The notes: generated by a model from the sequence alone, not told the origin. A stretch of 7,724 nt of DNA from CAZESS01 sp964594625 (GCA_964594625.1 CAZQNC010000062.1:1-7724), one strand, 5' to 3'. Positions 1 to 5,776 are shown, numbered from the stretch's first letter. Made by a program: numbers and translations.

Positions 1-60
1 TACCTTTTCCCCGCTCTGCTTCATGTAAGCCGCTGCGGATACCGGCGTAACATATTTCAT
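1..60 (-). CDS. N-terminal start of an unknown protein, cut by the window edge
   Basis: The minus strand reads ATG at 60 and stays open to base 1, giving MKYVTPVSAAAYMKQSGEKV. A strong ribosome site supports the start: GGAGAGGGG (minus strand, 69 to 61), with the GGAG core five bases from the ATG. The gene is divergent from the flavin-reductase-like gene at 82, with only 21 bp between the two start codons, so the promoter of one must overlap the other gene. Only 20 residues are visible and I recognise no family, so no function is proposed. Confidence 0.6.
   Translation of the reverse strand, partial: MKYVTPVSAAAYMKQSGEKV
50..58 (+). promoter_or_regulatory. possible TATA box for the flavin reductase-like gene
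   Basis: The sequence ACATATTTC is AT-rich in GC-rich surroundings. Its centre lies about 27 bp before the ATG at 82, so transcription could begin at or next to the start codon. It sits inside the first codons of the divergent edge gene. This is read from spacing only. Confidence 0.35.
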
Positions 61-69
61 CCCCTCTCC
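61..69 (-). promoter_or_regulatory. Shine-Dalgarno site of the edge gene
   Basis: The minus strand reads GGAGAGGGG directly before the ATG at 60. It matches the end of archaeal 16S rRNA well and is the main reason to accept the partial gene at 1-60 as real. Confidence 0.6.
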
Positions 70-81
70 GTTTCATATGGT

Positions 82-588
82 ATGTATCATCTGCTGTATC
101 CCCTCCGGTCGTTTCTCATCGTGAGCGGCACCGGGACGCCGGACGTGATGACCGCCGACTGGGTTACCGTTATCTCCCGGAAGCCATTGCTCGTCGGCGT
201 CTCCGTTGCGCCGGGCCGGACCACCCACGAGCTCGTCAAAAAAGAGAAAGCATTCGTCATCAGCGTTCCATCTAAAGAGATGCTCGATGACGTCTGGACG
301 GCCGGGACGAAAAGCGGCCCCGAAAAGACAGGCCGGATGGACGTGACGTTCACGCCGTCACAAAAGATACCCGTCCCCGGCATCGCCGAAGCGCTCGCCA
401 ACATAGAATGCCGGGTCGTGGACAGCCCCACCTACGGCGACCACACCCTGTTTGTTGCAGAGGTCGTCGGCCACAGCGTCGACAGCGACGCCTACGACGG
501 CACCACGCCATCGAGGCCGGAGCGCTTCCTCGCCCACATCGGCGGCAACCGCTTCGTGTGCTTCGCCGATACAGAGATGGAGCCGTAG
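82..588 (+). CDS. flavin reductase-like / flavoredoxin family FMN-binding protein
   Basis: A 168-residue protein with the layout of the FMN-binding split-barrel (flavin reductase-like) family. Visible family features are the segment around residues 21-32 (DVMTADWVTVIS), the flavin-contacting stretch SVAPGRTTHELV at 41-52, a TKSG..KTGR loop at 76-85, the strand HTLFVAEVV at 121-129 and the closing GGNRF motif at 154-158. Members are cytosolic FMN proteins that pass electrons between ferredoxin, NAD(P)H or other carriers and various acceptors; substrate and partner cannot be read from the sequence. The start at 82 has no convincing ribosome site. A TATA-like stretch at 51-57 lies about 28 bp ahead, which would fit a leaderless message. 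The N-terminus is a few residues shorter than many relatives, but no earlier in-frame start codon was seen in the window. The gene ends 2 bp from the stop of the convergent zinc-ribbon gene. Confidence 0.85.
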   Translation: MYHLLYPLRSFLIVSGTGTPDVMTADWVTVISRKPLLVGVSVAPGRTTHELVKKEKAFVISVPSKEMLDDVWTAGTKSGPEKTGRMDVTFTPSQKIPVPGIAEALANIECRVVDSPTYGDHTLFVAEVVGHSVDSDAYDGTTPSRPERFLAHIGGNRFVCFADTEMEP

Positions 589-590
589 GG

Positions 591-821
591 TCATCGGAGC
601 GCCGTGCCCGTAGCGGTGAAGGCGTGCTGCTCGAGCTTGCTTTTTCTGCCCCCTGTCATGTCCGATGACGGCGCCGCACCGGCAGCGGTACAGAGGTTGC
701 CGTCCCGGGTCACGGTGCTCCGGCTGATGCGCCGTTTCCAGCAGTGCCAGAGCCGGCCCTTGCCGATTTTTGCGTAGCGGAACAGCTCCCGGCCGCAGGC
801 CGCGCAGGTGACAGATATCAT
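591..821 (-). pseudogene. small zinc-ribbon protein with two compensating frameshifts
   Basis: The ATG at 821 opens MISVTCAACGRELFRYAKIG followed by KGRLWHCWKRRI, a CxxC zinc-ribbon half typical of small conserved archaeal proteins. Read straight through, the frame stays open to TGA at 591-593 (76 residues), but its middle (CTAAGAAPSSDMTG) looks wrong. Over the same bases the -1/+2 frame reads LYRCRCGAVIGHDRGQ, which supplies the expected second cysteine pair (CRCG). After the run of five G (minus strand, 653-649) the original frame again looks genuine, with the C-terminus KLEQHAFTATGTALR. The gene therefore appears to be missing one base near 691-697 and to carry one extra base near 649-653. 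Correcting both would give a continuous protein with both metal-binding halves. Either sequencing or assembly errors or real decay could explain this. No clear ribosome site or promoter was found; it may be read through from the glutamate dehydrogenase gene 88 bp upstream. The biochemical role is unknown. Confidence 0.65.
641..645 (+). terminator. possible oligo-T terminator of the flavin reductase-like gene
   Basis: The plus strand has TTTTT 53 bp beyond the stop codon at 588, inside the convergent zinc-ribbon gene. Archaeal RNA polymerase often stops at such tracts. As the two genes are only 2 bp apart, any terminator must lie inside the opposing gene. A single five-base tract is weak evidence. 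Confidence 0.25.
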
Positions 822-865
822 GCCTGTTTTTGTGCCATCCGGGTGTTCAAAACGTTTGAGGCGTA

Positions 866-882
866 GAAAAGAAGGAGAAAAA
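866..882 (-). terminator. oligo-T/pyrimidine tract after glutamate dehydrogenase
   Basis: On the minus strand, 28 bp after the glutamate dehydrogenase stop, the sequence is TTTTTCTCCTTCTTTTC, a pyrimidine tract with T5 and T4 runs and no hairpin. This fits intrinsic archaeal termination. If it works, the zinc-ribbon gene at 821 would need its own promoter, which is not obvious. Confidence 0.5.
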
Positions 883-909
883 GGGGAAGAGTGGGGTAAG
901 CGTGGGGTT

Positions 910-2253
910 TTAGACCCAGCCGCGAGTGCGCGCGGCCTTGGCGACGCGTCCGATGCTGACGATGTAGGCCGCGGTGCGCATGTCGATGTCCGTGTCCTTG
1001 TCTTCCAGGTATTCTTTCTGGGTGTTGTAGACGTCCCAGAAGGCCTTGGCCATCTTGTCGTCAAGTTTCTCGTAGGTTTCCTCGTAGTCCCAGTAGTAGC
1101 CGTTGATGTTCTGCACCCATTCGAAGTAGCTGCAGGTGACGCCGCCGGCGTTCGCCAGGAAGTCGGGGAGCACCATGACGCCGTTTTTGTGCAGTATCCT
1201 GTCCGCCTCGGGGGTCGTCGGGCCGTTCGCGAGCTCCAGGATGATCTTGGCCTTGACGTCGCCGGCGTTGTCGCCGGTGAGCACGTTTTCCAGCGCCGCC
1301 GGAACCAGGATGTCGACGTCCATTGTGAGCAGGTCCTCGTTGGATATCTGCTCCGCGCCGGGATAGGCGGTTATCTTGCCCTCGTCTGCCTTGACGTTCA
1401 TGGCCTTGTTGCAGGGGATGCCGTCTTCGACGTAGATGCCGCCGCTGGAGTCGCTCAATGCCACGATCTTGGCGTTGCGGAACAATCGTTTCAGCAGCAG
1501 ATGTGCATACTGGCCGGCGTTGCCGTAACCCTGTATGGCGATGGTGACGCCTTTATCTGCGGGCGTTGTCTCCTCGAGTTTCTGCAGTTCGCCGTAGGCC
1601 TTGTGCATCTTGCCCTCGTTTTCCTTGAGGGTGACGCCGCAGCATTTCGCCGCCTCGCGCAGCACGAACATGCCGCCGCGGGCGGTGGCGTCCATACGTC
1701 CCTTGCTGCCGCCGACCTCGAGCGGCTTGCCGGTGATGACGCCGGGCGCGTTGTAGCCGACGATGGTGCTGTATTCGTCCATCATCCAGGCCATGATCTG
1801 CGGGGTGGTGTACACGTCGGGAGCCGGCACGTCCTTTTCGGGGCCGATGAACCGTCCGAGCGCGCGGATGTAGCCGCGGGCCAGCCGTTCTTTTTCGCCG
1901 TCGCTCATCTCCTTGGGGTTGCAGATGACGCCGCCTTTGCCGCCCCCGTAGGGGATGTCGACCACGGCGGTCTTCCAGGTCATCCAGGCTGCCAGTGCCT
2001 TGACCGTGTCCCCGGTTTCATCGGGATGCCATCGCAGGCCGCCCTTGGTGGGTCCGAGTGCGTCGTTGTACTGGCAGCGGAAGCCGATGAAGGTCTTGGT
2101 GGAACCGTCGTCCATTTTTACCGGGATGGTGATGCGCAGGAATCGCTTCGGCTCGCGCAGGTAGGCGTGCATGTCCTCGTCAAGCCCCATGGTTTCTGCT
2201 GCTCCGTCCAGCTGCTGCTGGGCTATTTTAAAAGGATTCAGTTCTTCTTTCAT
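910..2253 (-). CDS. gdhA: NAD(P)-dependent glutamate dehydrogenase
   Basis: A 447-residue cytosolic enzyme interconverting glutamate and 2-oxoglutarate plus ammonium, linking carbon and nitrogen metabolism. The N-terminal substrate domain shows GPTKGG (lysine 70), TWKTA (lysine 94) and the catalytic PYGGGKGG (lysine 106), then PAPDV with the conserved aspartate 146. The Rossmann nucleotide-binding domain follows with IQGYGNAG at 240-247 and ALSDSSGG at 265-272, then ELANGPTTPEAD at 340-351 and the NAGGVTCSYFEW signature at 368-379. A serine/aspartate mixture follows the second Rossmann strand, so NAD versus NADP preference is left open. The start at 2253 is chosen because GAGG lies six bases upstream. 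Extending the frame to 2394 would add 47 residues encoded by promoter DNA. About 24 extra charged residues (roughly 210-234) sit between the two domains compared with the usual archaeal enzyme of about 415-420 residues. Confidence 0.97.
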   Translation of the reverse strand: MKEELNPFKIAQQQLDGAAETMGLDEDMHAYLREPKRFLRITIPVKMDDGSTKTFIGFRCQYNDALGPTKGGLRWHPDETGDTVKALAAWMTWKTAVVDIPYGGGKGGVICNPKEMSDGEKERLARGYIRALGRFIGPEKDVPAPDVYTTPQIMAWMMDEYSTIVGYNAPGVITGKPLEVGGSKGRMDATARGGMFVLREAAKCCGVTLKENEGKMHKAYGELQKLEETTPADKGVTIAIQGYGNAGQYAHLLLKRLFRNAKIVALSDSSGGIYVEDGIPCNKAMNVKADEGKITAYPGAEQISNEDLLTMDVDILVPAALENVLTGDNAGDVKAKIILELANGPTTPEADRILHKNGVMVLPDFLANAGGVTCSYFEWVQNINGYYWDYEETYEKLDDKMAKAFWDVYNTQKEYLEDKDTDIDMRTAAYIVSIGRVAKAARTRGWV

Positions 2254-2257
2254 GGTA

Positions 2258-2263
2258 ATCCTC
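2258..2263 (-). promoter_or_regulatory. Shine-Dalgarno site deciding the gdhA start
   Basis: The minus strand reads GAGGAT, with the GAGG core six bases from the ATG at 2253. It supports this start over the upstream in-frame start at 2394. Confidence 0.65.
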
Positions 2264-2282
2264 GGCGGTAATACAGTCATGG

Positions 2283-2291
2283 CATTTAAAC
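2283..2291 (-). promoter_or_regulatory. candidate proximal TATA box of gdhA
   Basis: The minus strand reads GTTTAAATG here, centred about 34 bp upstream of the ATG. Transcription starting about 23-26 bp downstream would give a leader of roughly 8-11 bases that just keeps the GAGG site. This matches the short leaders inferred for other genes in the window. It competes with the box at 2326-2335. Confidence 0.35.
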
Positions 2292-2317
2292 TTAATAGAC
2301 ATGTGGTAGCAAGTAAC

Positions 2318-2329
2318 ATGCAAAAGCAT
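2318..2329. repeat. short inverted repeat next to the divergent TATA box
   Basis: ATGC AAAA GCAT forms a perfect 4-bp inverted repeat around AAAA, running into the TATA-like sequence at 2326-2335. The placement would suit a regulator blocking the promoter, but a repeat this short can occur by chance. Confidence 0.3.
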
Positions 2330-2335
2330 ATAAAG
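2326..2335. promoter_or_regulatory. candidate TATA box in the divergent gdhA/transporter promoter
   Basis: GCATATAAAG on the plus strand is CTTTATATGC on the minus strand. Read leftward it resembles the archaeal consensus TTTATATA and could start the gdhA message near 2304, with a leader of about 50 bases. Read rightward it could serve the transporter with a similar leader. A short inverted repeat (2318-2329) overlaps it. Orientation and use cannot be settled by eye. Confidence 0.4.
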
Positions 2336-2367
2336 CGACGCAAATTTCCGTGTGTCAGTCCATGACG

Positions 2368-2377
2368 CATAAAAAAG
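2368..2377 (+). promoter_or_regulatory. candidate proximal TATA-like box for the cation transporter
   Basis: CATAAAAAAG is centred about 32 bp before the ATG at 2405, so the transcript would begin a few bases ahead of the start codon or be leaderless. This fits the absence of a good ribosome site there. It is a weaker match to the TATA consensus than 2326-2335. Confidence 0.3.
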
Positions 2378-2404
2378 AGCCTCCGGGTCGTCAAAACGGG
2401 TGTG

Positions 2405-3670
2405 ATGTCTATGGAGAGAGGAAGCTATCGGGCAGCTGCCGGCGCATCGTCGGGCATTATTCCTCAGTTTCTCCGCTCGCTCCTTGGCGGTAAAGAAGCC
2501 CGGGAATCCCTTTTCTCTCTTATTTTTGCCACCTTCGGCAACCTGCTCACCGGGACCATCCTCGGCATTTCCACCTCCCAGCTTGAGCTGCTACCGGCAC
2601 TTATCGTGCTCATCCCGCCGGCCATCGGCATGCGCGGCAGCGTGTTCGCCTCGCTGGGCTCCCGTCTGGGTACGTACCTGCACACCGGCCAGCTGAAACC
2701 CGATTTTACGGGCAGCCGGCTGCTCAGGCAGAACGCGGGCTGCTCCTTCATCCTCACCGTCCTGATGAGCATCTACCTGGGCCTGCTGGCCACCATGGTG
2801 GCCGGCGCGCTGGGATTGCAGGTCATGCTGCTCGACATGGTGCTCATCGCGCTGCTGGCCGGCGTGCTCTCCGCCGGGTGCATGCTCCTCTTCACCATCT
2901 TCATCGCCTTTTACAGCTACCGCCGGGGGCTCGACCCCGACAACGTCACCACGCCGTTCATCACGCTGGCCGGCGACATCGTCACCCTTCCGTTGCTGTT
3001 CTTTGCCCTCTGGGCGGTCCTGCACATGGACGGAACGGCCAAGCTCATACTCGCGGGGGCATTCGCCGTTCTCGCCGTGGCAGCCGTCATCATCCCGTTT
3101 ACCCGCCTCTCGAAACCGTACTGCCGGCGCATCCTGCTGGAAAGCGTTCCCATCCTGCTGGCCGCCGGTCTCCTCGGCACCATCTCGGGCTCGGTGCTCG
3201 GCGGCTCCTACGAGGGGCTCATCGGCGTGGGCGGCATCCTCATAATGATTCCGGCGTTTCTCGAAGACGGCGGCGCCATCGGCGGCATCCTCGCCGCCAA
3301 GTTTTCATCGGCCCTCCACCTCGGCTCGCTGGAATACGCCCGGTTTCCCCCGGCGCGGGCGCAAAAGCTGTTTGCCATCATGCACGCCATCGGCCTGCCC
3401 GTGTTCGCCCTGCTCGGCGTCATGGCGTTTTTCATCAGCGGTATCATCGGCGCCGCCTCACCGTCGCTCCTCGTCATGACGGGAGCGGCCGTCCTGGCGG
3501 GCGAAATCCTCATCCTCGCGGTGAACTTTATCGCCTACTACGCGTCGATGGTCGCCTTCCGCCTCGGGTTCGACCCCGACAACGTCACCATTCCCATCAT
3601 CACCGCCCTCATGGACAGCCTCGGCACCGGCGCCCTCATCGGGGTGCTCCTTCTGCTGGGAACCCTGTAA
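2405..3670 (+). CDS. SLC41/MgtE-type divalent cation (magnesium) transporter, two repeats
   Basis: An integral membrane protein of 421 residues with about ten hydrophobic segments in two homologous halves, each resembling the membrane domain of MgtE; this is the two-repeat SLC41-like arrangement. From the ATG, half 1 carries IPPAIGMRGSVFASLGSRLG near 70-89 and GLDPDNVTTPFITLAGDIVT near 175-194. Half 2 carries IPAFLEDGGAIGGILAAKFS near 282-301 and GFDPDNVTIPIITALMDSLG near 388-407. The repeated DPDNVT.P.IT....D signature marks the cation pathway in this family. No cytoplasmic N or CBS domains are present, so the magnesium-sensing module of bacterial MgtE is absent. The likely role is uptake or efflux of Mg2+ or a related ion; direction cannot be read. 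GTG at 2402, ATG at 2405 and ATG at 2411 are all possible starts, and none has a clear ribosome site. It is divergent from gdhA. Confidence 0.93.
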   Translation: MSMERGSYRAAAGASSGIIPQFLRSLLGGKEARESLFSLIFATFGNLLTGTILGISTSQLELLPALIVLIPPAIGMRGSVFASLGSRLGTYLHTGQLKPDFTGSRLLRQNAGCSFILTVLMSIYLGLLATMVAGALGLQVMLLDMVLIALLAGVLSAGCMLLFTIFIAFYSYRRGLDPDNVTTPFITLAGDIVTLPLLFFALWAVLHMDGTAKLILAGAFAVLAVAAVIIPFTRLSKPYCRRILLESVPILLAAGLLGTISGSVLGGSYEGLIGVGGILIMIPAFLEDGGAIGGILAAKFSSALHLGSLEYARFPPARAQKLFAIMHAIGLPVFALLGVMAFFISGIIGAASPSLLVMTGAAVLAGEILILAVNFIAYYASMVAFRLGFDPDNVTIPIITALMDSLGTGALIGVLLLLGTL

Positions 3671-3676
3671 CTATTC

Positions 3677-3721
3677 TTTTCCCGGCATGGAGCCTAAAAA
3701 CGATTTCTTTTCGCCATTTTT
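3677..3721 (+). terminator. oligo-T terminator region of the cation transporter
   Basis: Downstream of the transporter stop at 3670 the plus strand carries TTTT (3677-3680), TTTCTTTT (3704-3711) and TTTTT (3717-3721). Repeated T tracts without a hairpin are typical of archaeal termination. The 96-bp gap lies between convergent genes. Confidence 0.55.
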
Positions 3722-3758
3722 CTGCTCCGGCGGCTGCCGTATCCGCCTCGGCGGAGGC
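3696..3758 (-). terminator. possible terminator of the acidic protein gene
   Basis: Just after its stop the minus strand carries a small perfect hairpin, GCCTC CGCC GAGGC (3758-3745), and further on TTTTT (3700-3696). Together these could end the minus-strand transcript. The hairpin and T run are about 45 bp apart, so this is not a classical bacterial terminator. Confidence 0.35.
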
Positions 3759-3766
3759 CGCGGTGA

Positions 3767-4411
3767 CTACCTGACCGTCGGCTTGTACTCCTGCATCTTG
3801 TCCAGTGCCTGCTCGATGCCGTCCACCCGGCTGACCGAGTAATACGAGGTCTGCACCTCGCCGTCCTCCTTCGCGATGACCTTGAGCACGTATCCACCGT
3901 CGGTCTCGTAGACGATTTCCCGGGCGATAATCGTGCCGGTGATATCCTCAGCGCTCTCCGCCCGCCGGATGGGCGCCTCGCCGCCCTCAGCTGCTTTTTC
4001 CCTTTCAGGGATGGCTTCCATGTCCTCCCGCTGCAGCATGCCCTCGTCGATGTACTCCTCGATTTCCTCGAGGCTCTCCGGGGCGGTCTTCTCCCAGTTT
4101 TTCTCGATAACCCGTTCATCGCCGTCGCCAAACGCGTCCGCCTCAGCCGCCTTCTTTTCCTCGTAGGAGAGATAAAACTCCGGCAGCGTGTACATTTTTT
4201 TCTCGATGGCCGTCTCCTCCGCCTGGCCCGCCTCGGACATCAGGACGCCGGAATAGGTGGCCTCCTCCGCCTCCACTTCCACGTTTCGCTCCTCTATCTC
4301 CTGGCCGATGTCCCAGAACTCGTCTTCCTCCACCATCTCCTCTTCCTCGATCTCAACCTCGACGTCCTCGCCGGGTTCCAGAAACCGCTTGATTATACGG
4401 GGTACACGCAT
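3767..4411 (-). CDS. highly acidic protein of unknown function
   Basis: A soluble-looking protein of 214 residues that I do not recognise. By my count 62 residues are Asp or Glu (about 29 percent) against 24 Lys or Arg. It opens with a short basic segment (MRVPRIIKRFLEPG) followed by a dense acidic run at 15-31. The middle (about 60-150) is charged and probably helical or disordered, with a YTLPEFYLSYEEKKA patch near 74-88. The C-terminal 60 residues (about 155-214) look like a folded alpha/beta domain, with beta-like stretches TGTIIAREIVYE and GGYVLKVIAK then SYYSVSRVDGIEQALDKMQEY. There are no cysteines and no membrane segment. The start at 4411 is chosen because GGTG lies five bases upstream and a TATA-like box ends about 30 bp upstream; the frame remains open to 4489 without such support. 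It is 80 bp downstream of the kinase gene on the same strand. Confidence 0.75.
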   Translation of the reverse strand: MRVPRIIKRFLEPGEDVEVEIEEEEMVEEDEFWDIGQEIEERNVEVEAEEATYSGVLMSEAGQAEETAIEKKMYTLPEFYLSYEEKKAAEADAFGDGDERVIEKNWEKTAPESLEEIEEYIDEGMLQREDMEAIPEREKAAEGGEAPIRRAESAEDITGTIIAREIVYETDGGYVLKVIAKEDGEVQTSYYSVSRVDGIEQALDKMQEYKPTVR

Positions 4412-4416
4412 CTCAG

Positions 4417-4420
4417 CACC
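4417..4420 (-). promoter_or_regulatory. GGTG ribosome site of the acidic protein
   Basis: GGTG on the minus strand, five bases before the ATG at 4411. The same GGTG-to-ATG spacing of five is seen before the kinase gene (5064-5067), and the glutaredoxin start agrees with it, which supports this start. Confidence 0.5.
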
Positions 4421-4440
4421 AGTATAGAGAAGGCGTCCCG

Positions 4441-4450
4441 CCTTATAATG
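4441..4450 (-). promoter_or_regulatory. TATA-like box of the acidic protein gene
   Basis: The minus strand reads CATTATAAGG, centred about 25 bp before the GGTG site. A start about 26 bp downstream would give a leader of about 8-10 bases that just includes the ribosome site. A 10-bp palindrome, CCGGCGCCGG, lies immediately upstream at 4463-4472. Confidence 0.5.
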
Positions 4451-4491
4451 TTTTTCGATACCCCGGCGCCGGACACCTGCCCGGCCCACGT

Positions 4492-5058
4492 CTATTCTCC
4501 GTCCAGCCGGCGGAGGATATCCGTTATCTCCCCGTGCGTCTCAGCTACAGGACGGTCGGTATCCACGATGTGCCAGCCTTCCACGAGACGGAGCGCCCTG
4601 TTCCGGGCCTCCCGTAATCCCTCCAGCGTCTCAAACATCTCCTGCTCCCTGCGGAGGCTGACCCGCTCCAGCGACACCGCCGGTGGCGCATCCAGATAAA
4701 ACATGTACGACGAGGTCGGCAGAAACGTGGCAAACACGCTGTACAGCACCCTGGCAACGGGAAACGGCAGATAGGCCACCCCCAGCAGATACCGCACCAT
4801 GATGAAGGTATCCGCCCGGCCATAAAACCGCCGGATGGACCGCACCACGTCCAGGGCATAGTACACTGACGCCTTCACATGGTTCAGCTTTCCCCGGCCC
4901 AGCAGCGCCCGCTTCGCCCGCCGGCCGTACACGTTGTCATCGGTGGGATGCGACCGGACCAGCACCATCTCCCCCTTTGCCTCATAGTACCGCCGGATGA
5001 GCTCCGCGTGCGTATCCTTGCCGGCACCGTCCATCCCGTCAACCACGATAAACCGCAT
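4492..5058 (-). CDS. thymidylate kinase-like P-loop kinase
   Basis: A 188-residue protein of the thymidylate kinase/nucleoside monophosphate kinase superfamily. The Walker A loop is GMDGAGKDT at 8-16, within MRFIVVDGMDGAGKDT, matching the usual first strand and P-loop. A basic LID-like helix, RVSLRREQEMFETLEGL, lies at 132-148 and follows the strand YMFYLDAPPAVSLERV, which resembles the ...YLD.PPE.AL.R of true thymidylate kinases. It departs from the classical enzyme in the middle: where DRY is expected, the sequence is TFIMVRYLLG (84-93), so the aspartate is missing. It may phosphorylate dTMP to dTDP or a different small molecule. The ATG lies 2 bp after the stop of the lipid kinase gene, with GGTG five bases upstream, so the two are almost certainly co-transcribed. 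The stop is TAG at 4494-4492. Confidence 0.8.
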   Translation of the reverse strand: MRFIVVDGMDGAGKDTHAELIRRYYEAKGEMVLVRSHPTDDNVYGRRAKRALLGRGKLNHVKASVYYALDVVRSIRRFYGRADTFIMVRYLLGVAYLPFPVARVLYSVFATFLPTSSYMFYLDAPPAVSLERVSLRREQEMFETLEGLREARNRALRLVEGWHIVDTDRPVAETHGEITDILRRLDGE

Positions 5059-5060
5059 GG

Positions 5061-5723
5061 TTACACCAGCAGATAATAGAGCAGCGCCGCCGACAGCGAC
5101 GTCGCCAGGTTGTCCAGTCCACGCGGGGTCAGCGCCTCAGCCAGCGTCGCCGCCGCCCCCACCAGGGGAAGCACGTAGAGCGAGGGCAGCACCGCGCCGT
5201 GGAAGTAATGGTAATAGCCGACAGCCACCCCGGAAACGGCGACGGTGGCGACCAGCATGGTCAGCGAGCCGACCACGCTCTTTTTATCGCCGCTGATGTT
5301 ATAGGTGCGACGGCCGTATCTGATGCCGACGAGCGACGCCAGTCCGTCACCGTAGGACATGGCCACGATGCCAATCGCTATCACCGCCGGCTGCTCGAAA
5401 AACACCCATGCGAGCACCGTCCACGAGATAGCGTAGTAGACCAGCCCCAGCCCGTGGCCTGCCGCCGATGTACCGGACACCACGTGCAACGGCGAATAGG
5501 GGCTCACCAGAAACGTGAGCAGGATAAACGGCGCCGCCGCAACCAATGACATCACCCAGGCCTGCTCAAACAGGGGCAGGATAAAAAAGACGTTGCCCAC
5601 CATGATATGCAGGAACTTACGGCTGAACAACGGGTACCCGGTCAGCACTTTTTCAGAGATAAAAAGCAGCACGGCAACATAGGCGTACACGGCCAGCACG
5701 CCGACGACATCCCCGGATAGCAT
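5061..5723 (-). CDS. dolichol/phytol kinase-like CTP-dependent lipid kinase
   Basis: A 220-residue polytopic membrane protein, hydrophobic nearly throughout with six or seven likely transmembrane segments, of the family that includes yeast Sec59 dolichol kinase, plant phytol kinase and CDP-diglyceride synthetases. Visible signatures are SRKFLHI at 34-40, MSYGDGLASLVGIRYGR at 122-138 (the nucleotide-binding region), DKKSVVGSL at 146-154 and EALTPRGLDNL at 196-206. Members phosphorylate a polyprenol, dolichol or phytol-type alcohol with CTP. In archaea this would supply dolichyl phosphate for glycan assembly or recycle isoprenoid alcohols such as geranylgeraniol for lipids. The substrate cannot be told from sequence. 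No ribosome site precedes the ATG at 5723, but a TATA-like box lies about 26 bp upstream, so the message is probably leaderless. The next gene begins 2 bp after its stop. Confidence 0.88.
   Translation of the reverse strand: MLSGDVVGVLAVYAYVAVLLFISEKVLTGYPLFSRKFLHIMVGNVFFILPLFEQAWVMSLVAAAPFILLTFLVSPYSPLHVVSGTSAAGHGLGLVYYAISWTVLAWVFFEQPAVIAIGIVAMSYGDGLASLVGIRYGRRTYNISGDKKSVVGSLTMLVATVAVSGVAVGYYHYFHGAVLPSLYVLPLVGAAATLAEALTPRGLDNLATSLSAALLYYLLV
5064..5067 (-). promoter_or_regulatory. GGTG ribosome site of the kinase inside the preceding gene
   Basis: GGTG on the minus strand sits in the last codons of the lipid kinase gene, five bases before the ATG at 5058. This supports coupled translation. 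Confidence 0.5.
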
Positions 5724-5743
5724 GCAGTATCCGTATAGCCGCT

Positions 5744-5755
5744 CAGTATATAATG
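5744..5755 (-). promoter_or_regulatory. TATA box of the lipid kinase operon (leaderless)
   Basis: The minus strand reads CCATTATATACT, a good TATA-box match. It is centred about 26 bp before the ATG at 5723, placing the transcription start at the start codon itself. The absence of a ribosome site agrees with leaderless translation. Confidence 0.55.
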
Positions 5756-5776
5756 GGTGTTATTTCGCGTGCCCTT

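Noticed and set aside
808..2271. Long plus-strand open frame of 487 codons opposite glutamate dehydrogenase
   Set aside because: It is a product of GC-rich third positions on the opposite strand. The protein is low-complexity (VAGD, VHVL repeats) with no recognisable domain, whereas the minus strand encodes a complete enzyme.
2254..2394. N-terminal extension of glutamate dehydrogenase resembling a signal peptide (hydrophobic FICFCMLLATTCLLSL)
   Set aside because: The extension is encoded by the promoter region with TATA-like sequences, the ribosome site lies before the ATG at 2253, and the enzyme is cytosolic.
2878..3774. Plus-strand open frame of 298 codons overlapping the transporter
   Set aside because: The product is extremely rich in Arg, His and Pro, as expected from reading a GC-rich membrane-protein gene out of frame.
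4463..4472. Palindrome CCGGCGCCGG as a terminator of the kinase gene
   Set aside because: It is followed on the minus strand by A residues and then a TATA-like box, not by a T tract. In GC-rich DNA such a palindrome is not rare.
4412..4489. Longer version of the acidic protein starting at 4489
   Set aside because: The added 26 residues are basic and unlike the rest, they span the TATA-like box, and the ribosome site precedes the ATG at 4411.
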